Assembly: GCA_932294295.1 (NCBI GenBank)
Contig: OW028584.1
Span: 23,219,638-23,283,637 of the forward strand
Origin: Alitta virens
Taxonomy: Eukaryota > Annelida > Polychaeta > Phyllodocida > Nereididae
Reading direction: 5' to 3'
Length of the DNA: 64,000 nucleotides
A model generated the notes under the pieces. That model saw only the letters and a list, made by a program, of their open reading frames with translations. It made no database searches and was not told the DNA's origin. The translations under genes and the position numbers were made by a program. Below are positions 48,420 to 57,430 of this stretch, piece by piece (the first letter of the stretch is position 1; the number at the start of each line of letters is the position of its first letter).

Positions 48420-50280
48420 AACCTACCTACCTACCAGATAGCATGAGGAAAATGAACAACAATATACTCCTGCTAGGGCTAAATTGATTTGTTGTGCAGT
48501 TGTAGTAATGGTAGTAGTTATAATAGCACTTTGTAGTAGTAGGTAGTAGTAGGTAGTAGTAGGTAGTAGTAGGTAGTAGTAGTAGTAGTCAGGGACGGAT
48601 TACCCATTAGGCTGGGTAGGCCCGTGACCAAAAAAAAAAAAAAAAAAAAAATCCACATGAGGCACTTACAATTTTTTGTTAAGTCAGTCGTCAGTTCCTA
48701 ATTTAGTTTTTGTATTACTAGCATCATTCTAAATGAGATTACAAGATAATTAAAGTTGGAAAAACACCTGTTGTAAATGTCACAACTGAGTCTTCATTGA
48801 ATTAGGATAGTTTAACTTTTCATCTGAGAACTATATTGTTAATGATCATTTCAAGGCTACAAAGAAAGTTTCTTCTCTGTTGAAAACATTTAATGTATCT
48901 TTCAGTGGGCAGTGATATAGATGTATTCTTGTTGGCTATTCTTGGGGATTGGTAAACCTATACATTTTTTGAAAGCTTATGGCAGTGAGATTCGAAAAAC
49001 CAATGTTTCCAAATTTTCTTATTGTGTTATGGCGGCCATCTTGGACTTCAAAATGGCCGCCCCGAAAAAGCATAACATTTAATGAATTCCTTGAGTAATT
49101 TTACTGATGCATACTTGAAGCATGCAGAAATTTAGTGAAATATCCCCCTATTTTTTTCCAAAATGCACGGAATACACAGGGGTGGGGGCCCAAATTATTT
49201 CTTTAGCCTACAGCCCAGGCCTCTGCTAATCCGTTTCTGGTACTAGTAGTAGTTGTAGTAGTAGTATTAGTAATCTCAACATTAAAATTGATTTTACCCA
49301 TTAATATGGTACATAACTCGAGTCCCTTAAAAGTATTTTTCTGCTCGTGTTTTTATGTGACCCGACTTTAAATAAAAATGTTCTTATCTTTAAATGTTTT
49401 TTTTATCTTAAGACTGTCTAAATGCAATTAAGTGGTTTGAGCTATATAACATGAAGGCAAATGCAAGCAAATTTCATCTAATGTACCTGAATGCTTCCTA
49501 AGAAAATGATAATGAAATCTAACAATAAATGACATAATATTACATGCATCACATTCTATAAACGTCTTAGGTATTGAACCTTTCTGGAAATTTTAACTTT
49601 AGCTCACATATCGATGAAATATGTAATCAGATTGCTAAACAAGTCAATTTTAATAAAGCGCATCAAAACTATCTAGATAAATAATGAAGTAGGAAACTTT
49701 CTTCCTTGTGACCAAAAGGCGTCTATACTGAGATAAGCTCAGCTATTTTTTGATTGAGTACCTGCAGTTGCCCACAGTTTTGCCTCACTTGTAATAGGTC
49801 AATGGAAAAAAATACCACAAATTCTGGATTTATTTCTTCGATGAAGCCATTTGAGCAAGACAGATATTTTTAACCATGAACTATCCTATATGTGGTCTAT
49901 CGATGAAAAAAAATCCCAACTTAACATATGACTCACCTGGTGAAGTTAGCTCCCTGGAAAAAGCACCCTGCTGATAGATTTTCCATTGCTTGTCACAATT
50001 GTTAAAATAAACTAGCCTCATCCCTCACATTATATGCTGCACCTGATGAATTTATTCAGTTTTCTGAAACAGAGCATCTTGCTAATCATATAATTCCATT
50101 GACTTATTACATGTGAGGCAAAGCTGTGACCTTATCCCAATAGTCCGTTTTTCAAGCTGATCATAAGAAAGCAATTGTTTCCTACTTTCACTTTCTAAAC
50201 TTTCATTTGACATTTGTATCATATGTTTTCATGATAATGATAATCAGGAGAAAAGCTAAAACTGTTTTGTTTGCTCCATT
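47042..50280. repeat. Array unit 8 (3.24 kb, right edge)
   Basis: Extra 9-mer present with a GGACAGG change; ATATCCCCCTATT as in units 1-4; private ATCTGTCAGTC and ATTATCTCTTTC; shortest TAG tract. It is followed by unique intron sequence. Confidence 0.95.
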
Positions 50281-51078
50281 CCCTAAATTGTATGATTAAA
50301 ATGACATCCATTTGGATAGATAAGGCGTATTTGTTTTCAACTTTAATAACTTCATTATTACACTCTTTATGTAATAGTTAATACATTCATATTTATAAAT
50401 AATTGGCAAAAATTATGATAATTTGCACTTTTGCTAGGATCTGCTACCACAATAATTGAGATCATGCATGAGCCGGTGTACATGTATATTAAATATATAA
50501 ATACATAAAATCTAATGGAAATTATTTACATTACATGTATTATTGAAATTAGTAGTATTGTCATGGAGGTATGCTATACCTCCATGGTATTGTCAAGTAT
50601 CTTTACATTTGCTGTACAATACAGATAATGTTATTCTAAGCCTTATAGATTAGTGTCAATTATAGCTAATTGCACTTGACATGACACCTCGGACTCACGG
50701 GCCCTCGGACTCATGGGCCCTCAGACTAATAGGTGGTCACCGTAATTACAGTATATTCATTAAGTATATCAATTTAATTGTCAGCCTATTTTTCCCTTAT
50801 GTCTTATCAGCCTTTTTCGGCTTATTGTACACCAATGGTGGTTTTTATGGCAAGGTTCTGTATCTTGTAAACATTATCCTTTATGAGAATGTGACTTGTA
50901 GAGATGCAGCTAAAGAAGGGGTACATTAGTCAAGCAATCGAGGTGCAATATGACACAGATGCAATTATTGGCTTCAGATTTGGGGTGAAGGCTTGTTATC
51001 CAATTAGCCCAATTAGTGAGGTCATGGAAAATTGGAATAAATTCTTGATGAAACTCATCTGGAAAATATCTACAAAGG
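50281..51078. other. Rest of intron 1, with hairpin and inverted GC-rich block
   Basis: No gene seen. Bases 50571-50596 hold an inverted repeat (CATGGAGGTAT / ATACCTCCATG, 11-bp stems, 3-base loop). Bases 50685-50748 are the inverted relative of the GC-rich block in each array unit. The ORF at 50681-50929 reads through that block and is not a gene. Confidence 0.6.
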
Positions 51079-51949
51079 TTATACGTACCTTATAATTTTC
51101 AGAAACATTTCCATTTCTTTCCTTTTTTTTAATGGATGTCGATTTATGTTTTCATATGGTCCTGTTATAACAGGTAACTTATTGTTTAGGCATTTCATTT
51201 CTGTTATCAGTGTTCTTTGCGATTCACTTAGTACTATGAGGTAATGCTTGATTTCATTTTTTGTATTAAGGGCTTTGTAGGTTATACATTGTCCATTATC
51301 ATTTATATCTGCATTGATTTGCTGATTTTCTATATCAGACAGCTTAAGTTTCATTGTGTTTTTGAACCATTCTTTATTTACCCTGGCAAGATCACACTTC
51401 CAGAGGTGGGTGGGTGGGTGATTAGGGCTTTACGTCCTGTATTTCTGCACCAATTGGGCTAATTAGGACAGGCAGAGACCATGGCAATGAGACGAAGGAT
51501 GAAACAGCCATCTAACTTAGGCTCGACCGGGAATCGAACCCGGGACCAAGCGGTTGGAAGCCCAGAGCGCTACCTCTGAGCTAGGCCTCCGCCCACACTT
51601 CCAGAGGTATGACATACCACAATTATTTAATGTTTTGGATTTTATCAAGCCATTGGGATTGATAACCACTGTTATCATGCATTTGCTTTAGTATACTGTA
51701 AATAATATAAGACAGTTTACATGAGCTTTCATTGGCAATTTCGAACCAGTACTTAACCATACAGTTATTAATCAATTCCTGGAGTCTGCATCTACCCAAT
51801 TCCCTCAGAACAATTTTCTTACAAAATTTAATATGCAAGCTTTCTACAACAGATACATTTTCATGACCCCATATTTCTGACCCATATAAAAGTATAGGTG
51901 AAATAAGTTTACTAAAAACTTCCAGTTTAACATCGATTGGGAGGTCCAA
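51079..51949 (-). pseudogene. LINE ORF2 C-terminal region (non-LTR reverse transcriptase)
   Basis: Minus strand, lying in intron 1 of the OB-fold gene. The first part (51949-51623) reads LPIDVKLEVFSKLISPILLY then GSEIWG and FCKKIVLRELGR, the conserved segment following the reverse transcriptase of a widespread animal LINE type. After SINE-A copy 5 the frame resumes (51354-51079: LKLSDIENQQINADI, NKLPVITGPYENINRHPLK), again matching the C-terminal pattern of such ORF2 proteins. No catalytic RT motifs are included, so it is 5'-truncated. The element is in antisense orientation to the host gene. Confidence 0.82.
51408..51593 (-). mobile_element. SINE-A copy 5 (full length)
   Basis: 186 bp with box A (TAGCTCAGAGG, complement at 51573-51583) and box B (GGTTCGATTCC, complement at 51530-51540). 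The 15-base duplication CACACTTCCAGAGGT is at 51393-51407 and 51594-51608. The anticodon-arm region contains CTTCCAA, which suggests a tRNA-Gly(TCC)-type ancestor, tentatively. It splits the LINE fragment. Confidence 0.96.
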
Positions 51950-52038
51950 ATCATTGCATTTACCCCTTTTATAGGGGTGCCTCAGTTTTTAACTATAGAG
52001 TAATATTATTGACACTTTTCTATATTTGTCTGTTTCAG

Positions 52039-52266
52039 GATGAGATACCACGAGAAGTAAATGTTGGCCGCAGTCCTTGCAAAACCCCTGTGCGGAATAT
52101 CACAATCAAAGATGGCAGCGGTGAGATAGCAGTGGCACTGTGGAGGAGTCTTTCACAGGCAAAATTTGCCACGGGAGACGTTGTCACCATTTCGCATCTC
52201 CTTCCAAAGTATGACAATTACCTGAATGACATTAGTCTTGAAACAACAACTAATTCTATCATTGAG
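52039..52266 (+). pseudogene. RPA1-like OB-fold gene, exon 2
   Basis: Acceptor TTTCAG at 52033-52038, donor GAG|GTAACT at 52266/52267; 228 bases, phase 0 at both ends, 76 codons without a stop. Residues read VNVGRSPCKTPVRNITIKDG, SGEIAVALW and GDVVTISHL. This is the classic OB-fold signature of strands 1-3 (R-x-I-x-I-x-D-G-x-G-x-I-x-V-x-L-W) followed by a G-D-V-V strand, as in RPA70 DNA-binding domains. This exon alone is undamaged and is the best evidence for the family assignment. Retained order and phase with exons 1, 3 and 4 show one gene across the repeat array. Confidence 0.85.
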
Positions 52267-52573
52267 GTAACTACCTATTCTTAGCATCTCAGGCTATATA
52301 TTTTTTAAGTAAAACCTAGTGCATTTGCTTACATAAGATTGCATAATGTAAACCATATTTTTTTTAATGTAATTTACTAATTGCCTATTTGTGGTGTGCC
52401 AATTAAATATAGGTAAACATTAATAATAGTAGTAACATAGGCTAATCATACCAATAAGACCCAAAGAATGTAACAAAAAACCAGTCAAATATAGTGGTAT
52501 GAAAATGAAATTGGCAGCTACCTAACTGTAATACCAGCTATTATCTTGCATTCTTGCACTATTTCCATTACAG

Positions 52574-52786
52574 GTGGAAGAAACGCAAATTTCCTGTGCA
52601 GTTCTTCATTTTCTCAATGTAGAGCCCATAAACAGGAGCAGTTGCAGTGCACAGTACTTTTTGATGAAACTGTGAGAGATTTGACACTCGCCAAAAAGAA
52701 TACCATGACCATCTTTGGTACCGACGACAAGGCTGCAATTGATGACAGTATTATTGACTTTCCTTTTAAAACTGTCAAAGTTAAAG
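52574..52786 (+). pseudogene. RPA1-like OB-fold gene, exon 3 (one-base deletion)
   Basis: Acceptor TTACAG before 52574, donor AAAG|GTAAAA at 52786/52787; 213 bases. It starts in phase 0 (VEETQISCAVLHFLNVEPIN). Then one base is missing near 52635, after which the coherent frame is LQCTVLFDETVRDLTLAKKN to DFPFKTVKVK. The partial duplicate at 53329-53432 has the base (CACCGAGCAG against CAGGAGCAG) and stays open through this point, which localises the deletion. With it restored the exon ends in phase 1, matching exon 4. Confidence 0.8.
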
Positions 52787-53189
52787 GTAAAATTAAGTTT
52801 AATTTCTATATCATTAATAATATAACCTGCGATGGCAGCAACAAATAACTATTCTCAGACGATGGTTAGAGCACTGAAAATATAATATTAGTTGACGTTT
52901 CAAATGTAACACTTAATATATGTGCAGTGTACATATTTGTTTCCCTCACACTTTGTAAACATCTTTATGAAATTTGCACAGTAGAGTATTATAATAAACG
53001 CATGGTAAATACCGGGCATTTAATCTAAGTACCATATGTTGCCTGATAAATCTATTTCGCCATTTTTATATATATACTTGATCCATGACTTATGAATGTA
53101 ATGTTCATGTTAATGTTATGTATATTTCTTAGCAAACAGCAGCACTTGCATCTACACTACAAAAATATTTTTTCTTTAAATATTTTCAG

Positions 53190-53239
53190 GAAATGAGATA
53201 TTTCCATCCGAAGAGGATCAAAGTGCCGCACAGCTGTAA
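53190..53239 (+). pseudogene. RPA1-like OB-fold gene, exon 4 (terminal)
   Basis: Acceptor TTTTCAG ending 53189. In phase 1 it encodes GNEIFPSEEDQSAAQL and a TAA stop at 53237-53239: a short acidic C-terminus. Phase agreement with exon 3 is the main support. Confidence 0.65.
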
Positions 53240-53328
53240 ATGAACAGTTTCAATTAATTTTGGGCCGTCCAAGCTGCTCGCAGCGCCTCCACTCCTCCGT
53301 CATTTTACCGCGACTTGCACCCAATACT

Positions 53329-53432
53329 ACGCAAATTTCCTGTGCAGTTCTTCATTTCCTCAATGTAGATTCCATAAACACCGAGCAGTTTCAGTGCACA
53401 GTACTTTTTGATGAAACTCTGAGAGATTTGAC
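53329..53432 (+). pseudogene. Partial duplicate of exon 3
   Basis: About 104 bases ~90% identical to 52583-52685, starting ACGCAAATTTCC and ending GATTTGAC, but without the exon's splice sites or 3' half. It is open in frame where exon 3 is shifted. It is followed by a 34-base tandem duplication (53438-53471 and 53489-53522) beginning TCATGTCCAATAC. Confidence 0.85.
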
Positions 53433-53522
53433 TACGTCATGTCCAATACTACTTTTAGGCTCAAGTTTGTGAGCAAGTTGTGGGCCGTCATGTCCAATAC
53501 TACTTTTAGGCTCAAGTTTGTT

Positions 53523-54711
53523 TGTTATACAAATAATTTGTAATGGGCTTGTTGGAGTCAAAAGTATTTGTGTCATTCTCACAACACTTGTAATAATGGC
53601 TTGTTACACTTTCTCTTAACATTAAGTTTGATTTGTCCCTGAAAAGAACTTTGATGAAAATGTACTTGTTGCAAATGTTGTCTTTGGCCAAAATGTTTAA
53701 CCATATTTCATAGATTTTTTTCACATTTTATGGTTTCTTTGCCGTTCCGGAGTTCACAGTAGGGTGTCAGTCAAAATTAATTAAAAAACAAACAGTAAAT
53801 CTGACAAATAATGCATTTAAATTGATGTATTTTGTTTGGTTAGTATTCCAGTAAATTTTTTAACCAATTGTACGAGGCATTTGCTTGATTATATGACTTA
53901 TGTGTTTCATGCTTTTCCGAAGTTGACATTTTGTTCCAGACCTGACTTTTGATGTATTTTAGGTGATTTTATAATTTTAAAAAACTTCGACATAATCAGT
54001 GATGTCAGCTGTGAAAGCATCTGCAAGGGAGTCTTCATTGTCAATATTTCTATAGATATTAAGGCTATTATAAGGTTGCAGTGTTATATATTCACTGTTT
54101 ATATAACAGTACATGTATAAAAACAAAAATTATGTATATTGGTAAAGGGTTATTTCGGCTATAAGGTTACTTAATAACATTAAATCTGAGAAATTTCAAA
54201 TTTCATGGTTATTCTTTGACTAAGTTGATATTTAAGACATTACATCAAATTAGAAATTTTTAATTTCTTGGAAGTAATCAAAACAGCAAGTAGACTTGCC
54301 TGTTTTTAAACTTAACCTCTGCAATTTGTACTGAAGAGGGATATGCATTTTGTCATAAGCAGGGAAAACTAAACTGAATTGTTCAAGGCTGTAATATTCT
54401 AACAACGGGGTTGAAATAAATGTTATATTATCCATTAATTTGTTCCTTATTTATTTTGAATAATTAATTTGTTGCTTACTTATTATAAAGCTTCACAATT
54501 GGCCATTGAGGTTTACGAAATTAATGCTTGAGGTGTCCAATATGCCATTTTAAAAAATTTACTGGGAAGAACCTCTATCCCCAGTGGCAAACGGAGGACA
54601 GTGGACATTGCACCTTTCTGTTGTTTGCATCCACTTTTGAGCATGTAGATATTCTTGTTTTGAAAAATGTTAAAAAGATATCAGGAGTACATGGCTAAAA
54701 ATAAAGAATAG
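53523..54711. other. No gene seen; remnant of SINE-B
   Basis: AT-rich non-coding sequence, presumably downstream of the OB-fold gene. Only 54566-54616 is recognisable: CCTCTATCCCCAGTGGC and GGACAGTG..CATTGCAC match the interior of SINE-B on the plus strand with divergence, so it is an old fragment. Confidence 0.5.
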
Positions 54712-54887
54712 TGTAGCAGAAGTCGCCACAGGCGTTGGACACGCAGCCACCTGGCGGATGTGACAGACGTCGTATTGACAGTAGCGTAGATCTTCAGACC
54801 GTACAGACGTGTATCAAGCATCCCTTGACGACGCATACTGAAGCAGTGGCCGTACAGGAAGTACACTTCCACATTGGTGTCAGAAGT
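54712..54887 (+). mobile_element. Possible LTR plus primer-binding site of a lost gypsy element
   Basis: TGTAGCAGAAG...CTTCCACA (54712-54871) has TG/CA ends and is followed directly by TTGGTGTCAGAAGTGG, a string typical of the tRNA primer-binding site just inside Ty3/gypsy 5' LTRs. No partner LTR and no gag were found after it, so the element is truncated or the match is chance. Confidence 0.35.
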
Positions 54888-55371
54888 GGTTTTGAAAAGA
54901 TATTCACGACCGCAAGATCCATTATTATTGTTTCAACTAGCAAGTTGATTGTTAAGACGTAGCTCTTAACGTTTTTGTGTCACGGAAACGTCACTTCCGG
55001 TACGTCGTATTGGCGCGAACATTTTTGACAGCTGAGTTGAGAATTGAAATTGTTTATAATTAAACAATTAGAGTTATTCTACATTGTTGGCTACTGTAGG
55101 TTATTCCAAGCAGTTGTGAGTTGACAAATGATACTCTGTGTTGAATAGTACATTGAGTACCTGTAAGAATTAAGTGGTGATTATAAATTTTCCAGAGTAG
55201 TCTGTTGAATTTATTAAGTGCACATACTTATGAATTGGTAGCAACATATTCAATCTATTTGTTGATTATAAGGTGACAGCGTAGACTGCTCACTGTAAGA
55301 ATTAATTGTGATTATAAATTGGACAGCGTAGTCTGTTGAATTTATTAAGTGACACTCTTATGAATTGGTGT
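54888..55371. other. No gene seen; short diverged duplication
   Basis: A segment around 55160-55245 (TAAGTGGTGATTATAAATTT, TAGTCTGTTGAATTTATTAA, TATGAATTGGT) recurs in shortened form at 55298-55370. I see nothing else. Confidence 0.5.
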
Positions 55372-55800
55372 GTGTGTGTGAGTTATTGTTTAACGCCTCA
55401 TCAGCACCTGAGTGGGCTATGTAGAGGCTCTCTAGGTTAAGATTGATTATCTATATTTGGTAGTAGAAACCAAAAGCATATAAAAAATCAATAATTGTCT
55501 GGGTTGGATATCTAGTAAAGAGATGTTGGAAGGTAGTAGCTTGAGACAGAGGTCTTCTAATGTGTTGTAAGTGGATGCAATCTAATGGTGGTGGTGGTGG
55601 TGGATTAGGGCTTTAAGTCCTGTATTTCTGCACCTGATGGGCTGGGTGCAATCTAATAAAATATGTTTGATTGTTAGGGGGCACCGACAACTCTGGCATA
55701 CCGGTGCCAGTTCATTGACTAAAAGGTGTAAATGTGTAAGTCTTGAATGTCCTATGAGGCATCTGTGATATATTCCTTGATCTTTGCGAGGATTGAACTT
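55372..55800 (-). mobile_element. LINE 3' end, second copy, with nested SINE-A
   Basis: Same family and same C-terminal ORF2 region as 13541-13912, with (AC)n tail at 55370-55379 and the Cys/His cluster (VCQSCRCP). It is truncated 5' at about the same place. A 57 bp SINE-A fragment interrupts the frame. Confidence 0.88.
55587..55643 (-). mobile_element. SINE-A copy 6 (5'-truncated, nested in LINE)
   Basis: Only the last ~40 bases of the SINE plus (CCA)n. Near-perfect duplication G-x-TGCAATCTAAT at 55573-55586 and 55644-55657. Confidence 0.92.
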
Positions 55801-55879
55801 GTCGGAAACTCAGAAGGTTATTGCAGAGCATAACCTTTGAACACACAAAATAACATGACAGAGATTTCTGACAAGGTCT

Positions 55880-56430
55880 TCCCACGATTTTGATGTGTCT
55901 GATAACAAAATGGTCTATATGCAACCGACCTATAGACGAAAGCTCCAACAAACCAAACCTAAAGAACTCTTGGTGACACAGTACTCAAATGACATACAGG
56001 TTTTGAACTCCAGCTTCTACCAAACAGTCTGGGGTGTGTTAATTGAGAACCCCGCAGACATTTATGAACTTGGTGACACTGTGTCGAGCTACATCAGGTT
56101 CAATGCTGACATGATCCTCCCAAAGAAGATCAAGGTGGGTGGGTGGATTTAGGGCTTTACGTCCTGTATTTCTGCACCAATTGGGCTAATTAGGACAGGC
56201 AGAGACCATGGCAATGAGACGAAGGAGGAAACAGCCATCCAACTTAGGCTCGACCAGGAATCGAACCCGGGACCCATCGGTTCCCAAAGAAGATCAAAGT
56301 CTTTGGGCACAACGAGCCATGGATAAATAGCAACCTAAGAAAAAAGATTGTCCAGAAGCACTGTGCCTTCTCTGAGAAGTCGACCAACGCAATCGAGGTT
56401 AAAAAATCGGTCGAAAATGACGTTTTTATG
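55880..56430 (+). pseudogene. LINE ORF2 fragment: endonuclease end and EN-RT linker
   Basis: The plus frame reads VSDNKMVYMQPTYRRKLQ, resembling the last conserved motif (S-D-H-x-x-V/I) of APE-type endonucleases of LINEs; the His is Asn here. A linker follows with LGDTVSSYIRFNADMILPKK and, after a SINE-A insertion, VFGHNEPWINSNLRKK and a Lys-rich helix. This D-x-V-x-x-Y-I/L...P-x-K...N-x-P-W-I pattern is usual between EN and RT in CR1/Jockey-like LINEs. Neither complete EN nor RT is present. Confidence 0.75.
56134..56282 (-). mobile_element. SINE-A copy 7 (lacks tRNA 5' end)
   Basis: 149 bp with box B retained. Duplication CCCAAAGAAGATCAA at 56119-56133 and 56283-56297, inside the LINE fragment. 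Confidence 0.96.
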
Positions 56431-56439
56431 TTGGGCATG

Positions 56440-57183
56440 CTCTACCACGTGTTGACATGTTGATAAACTCTGTCCTAAGGATCTCTGAAGAGAAACTAAA
56501 TGAAGTACAAGGCAAGTGCTTTGCCCTTGCTCGAAGGATGTTCACAAAACTGTTAAAACCAGTGCTGGCTTACTTAAGACGACGTGGTGTTCAAGTAATT
56601 TGTTGATGCCTGTTTGTTCATAGCAGTGTCTTACCATATTACAGAATGCACTGACTTATGCTATTTGACAGTTCAGCTTAGTAACTTTAAACATCCAAAA
56701 AACAAGACAATCTATGACCTTGCCAAATCTCTTGCTGGTTAACCATTAACACATTGGTACTTGCTTCAATTATCGGCATCTTGTTGCTGCAGATCCTGCA
56801 CTGCCCCTGGCCCCACTGCATTAACAAGAAAATTATTTAAAAAAAAAAAAGAATAGATATCTGGCAACGTTAACAATATTAGCAGTAGACAGCTGTCATT
56901 GTACATGATATTTGGACCATGGAGCCTTCTGATGGCACTAGGCAGATAAGTTAGTGTTGAATGGTCCAGGGTGATATGAAAGGAATGTAAATACAAGATA
57001 TAAACAAATCTATAAAAGTACATATGATATAAAATATAAAAGATGTAACACCTCGTTACTGGTTGGCAGAACACGATTGAAGTAATACGACATAAATGTT
57101 TATGATTATATATATGTATAAGAAGTTACAATGTAACACTAAATATGCACACATGGTTGAACAACAAAGGAAGTCAATTATAG
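56440..57183. other. No gene recognised
   Basis: Short open stretches (for example RISEEKLNEVQGKC near 56480) could be more LINE-derived text but are too short to assign. The rest is AT-rich non-coding sequence. Confidence 0.4.
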
Positions 57184-57428
57184 TTAGTGTTATTGTTTAA
57201 CGCCTCATCAGCACCTGAGTGGGCTATGTAGAGGATCTCTAGGGTAAGATTGATTATCTATAGTAGGTAGTAGAAACCAGAAGCATGTAAAAAATCAATA
57301 ATTGTCTGCGTTGGATAGCTGGAGCAGCTTGTGCAATGCGCACTGTCCTGTTTTAGCCACTGGGGATAGAGGACTTCACCCCAAGTGTTTCCACCCTCGC
57401 CGCGTGGAGGCCCAGGACCTTCGAGGGC
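57184..57428 (-). mobile_element. SINE-B copy 4 (full length)
   Basis: Minus-strand copy from the (AACT)-type tail GTTAGTGTTATTG to the head CGAGGGCT. No duplication is clear. It forms the left edge of the first gypsy remnant, so insertion and truncation may be linked. Confidence 0.93.
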
Positions 57429-57430
57429 TG

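Larger units (their letters stand above)
24293..50280. repeat. 26 kb array: eight tandem units of ~3.24 kb inside intron 1
   Basis: Eight head-to-tail units starting at 24293, 27551, 30796, 34037, 37278, 40530, 43771 and 47042, nearly identical (differences are microsatellite length and a few bases per kb). The first unit starts right after the exon-1 splice donor. The last ends at 50278-50280, where TTGCTCCATT continues into unique intron. Left edge, internal junctions and right edge share only ATT, consistent with a microhomology-mediated first duplication followed by unequal exchange. Every unit carries the same 60-85 codon ORFs, which are not gene-like (two are translations of microsatellites). 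The array is non-coding as far as I can see. With one unit the intron would be about 5 kb; it is now 27.75 kb. Confidence 0.97.

Noticed and set aside
24293..50280. Array as rDNA spacer, histone cluster or centromeric satellite
   Set aside because: No rRNA, histone or other gene in the unit; only eight copies, within an intron, with unique sequence on both sides.
51530..51583. Functional tRNA gene
   Set aside because: Box A and B are present but the acceptor stem does not close, and the same sequence recurs with SINE 3' parts and target duplications.
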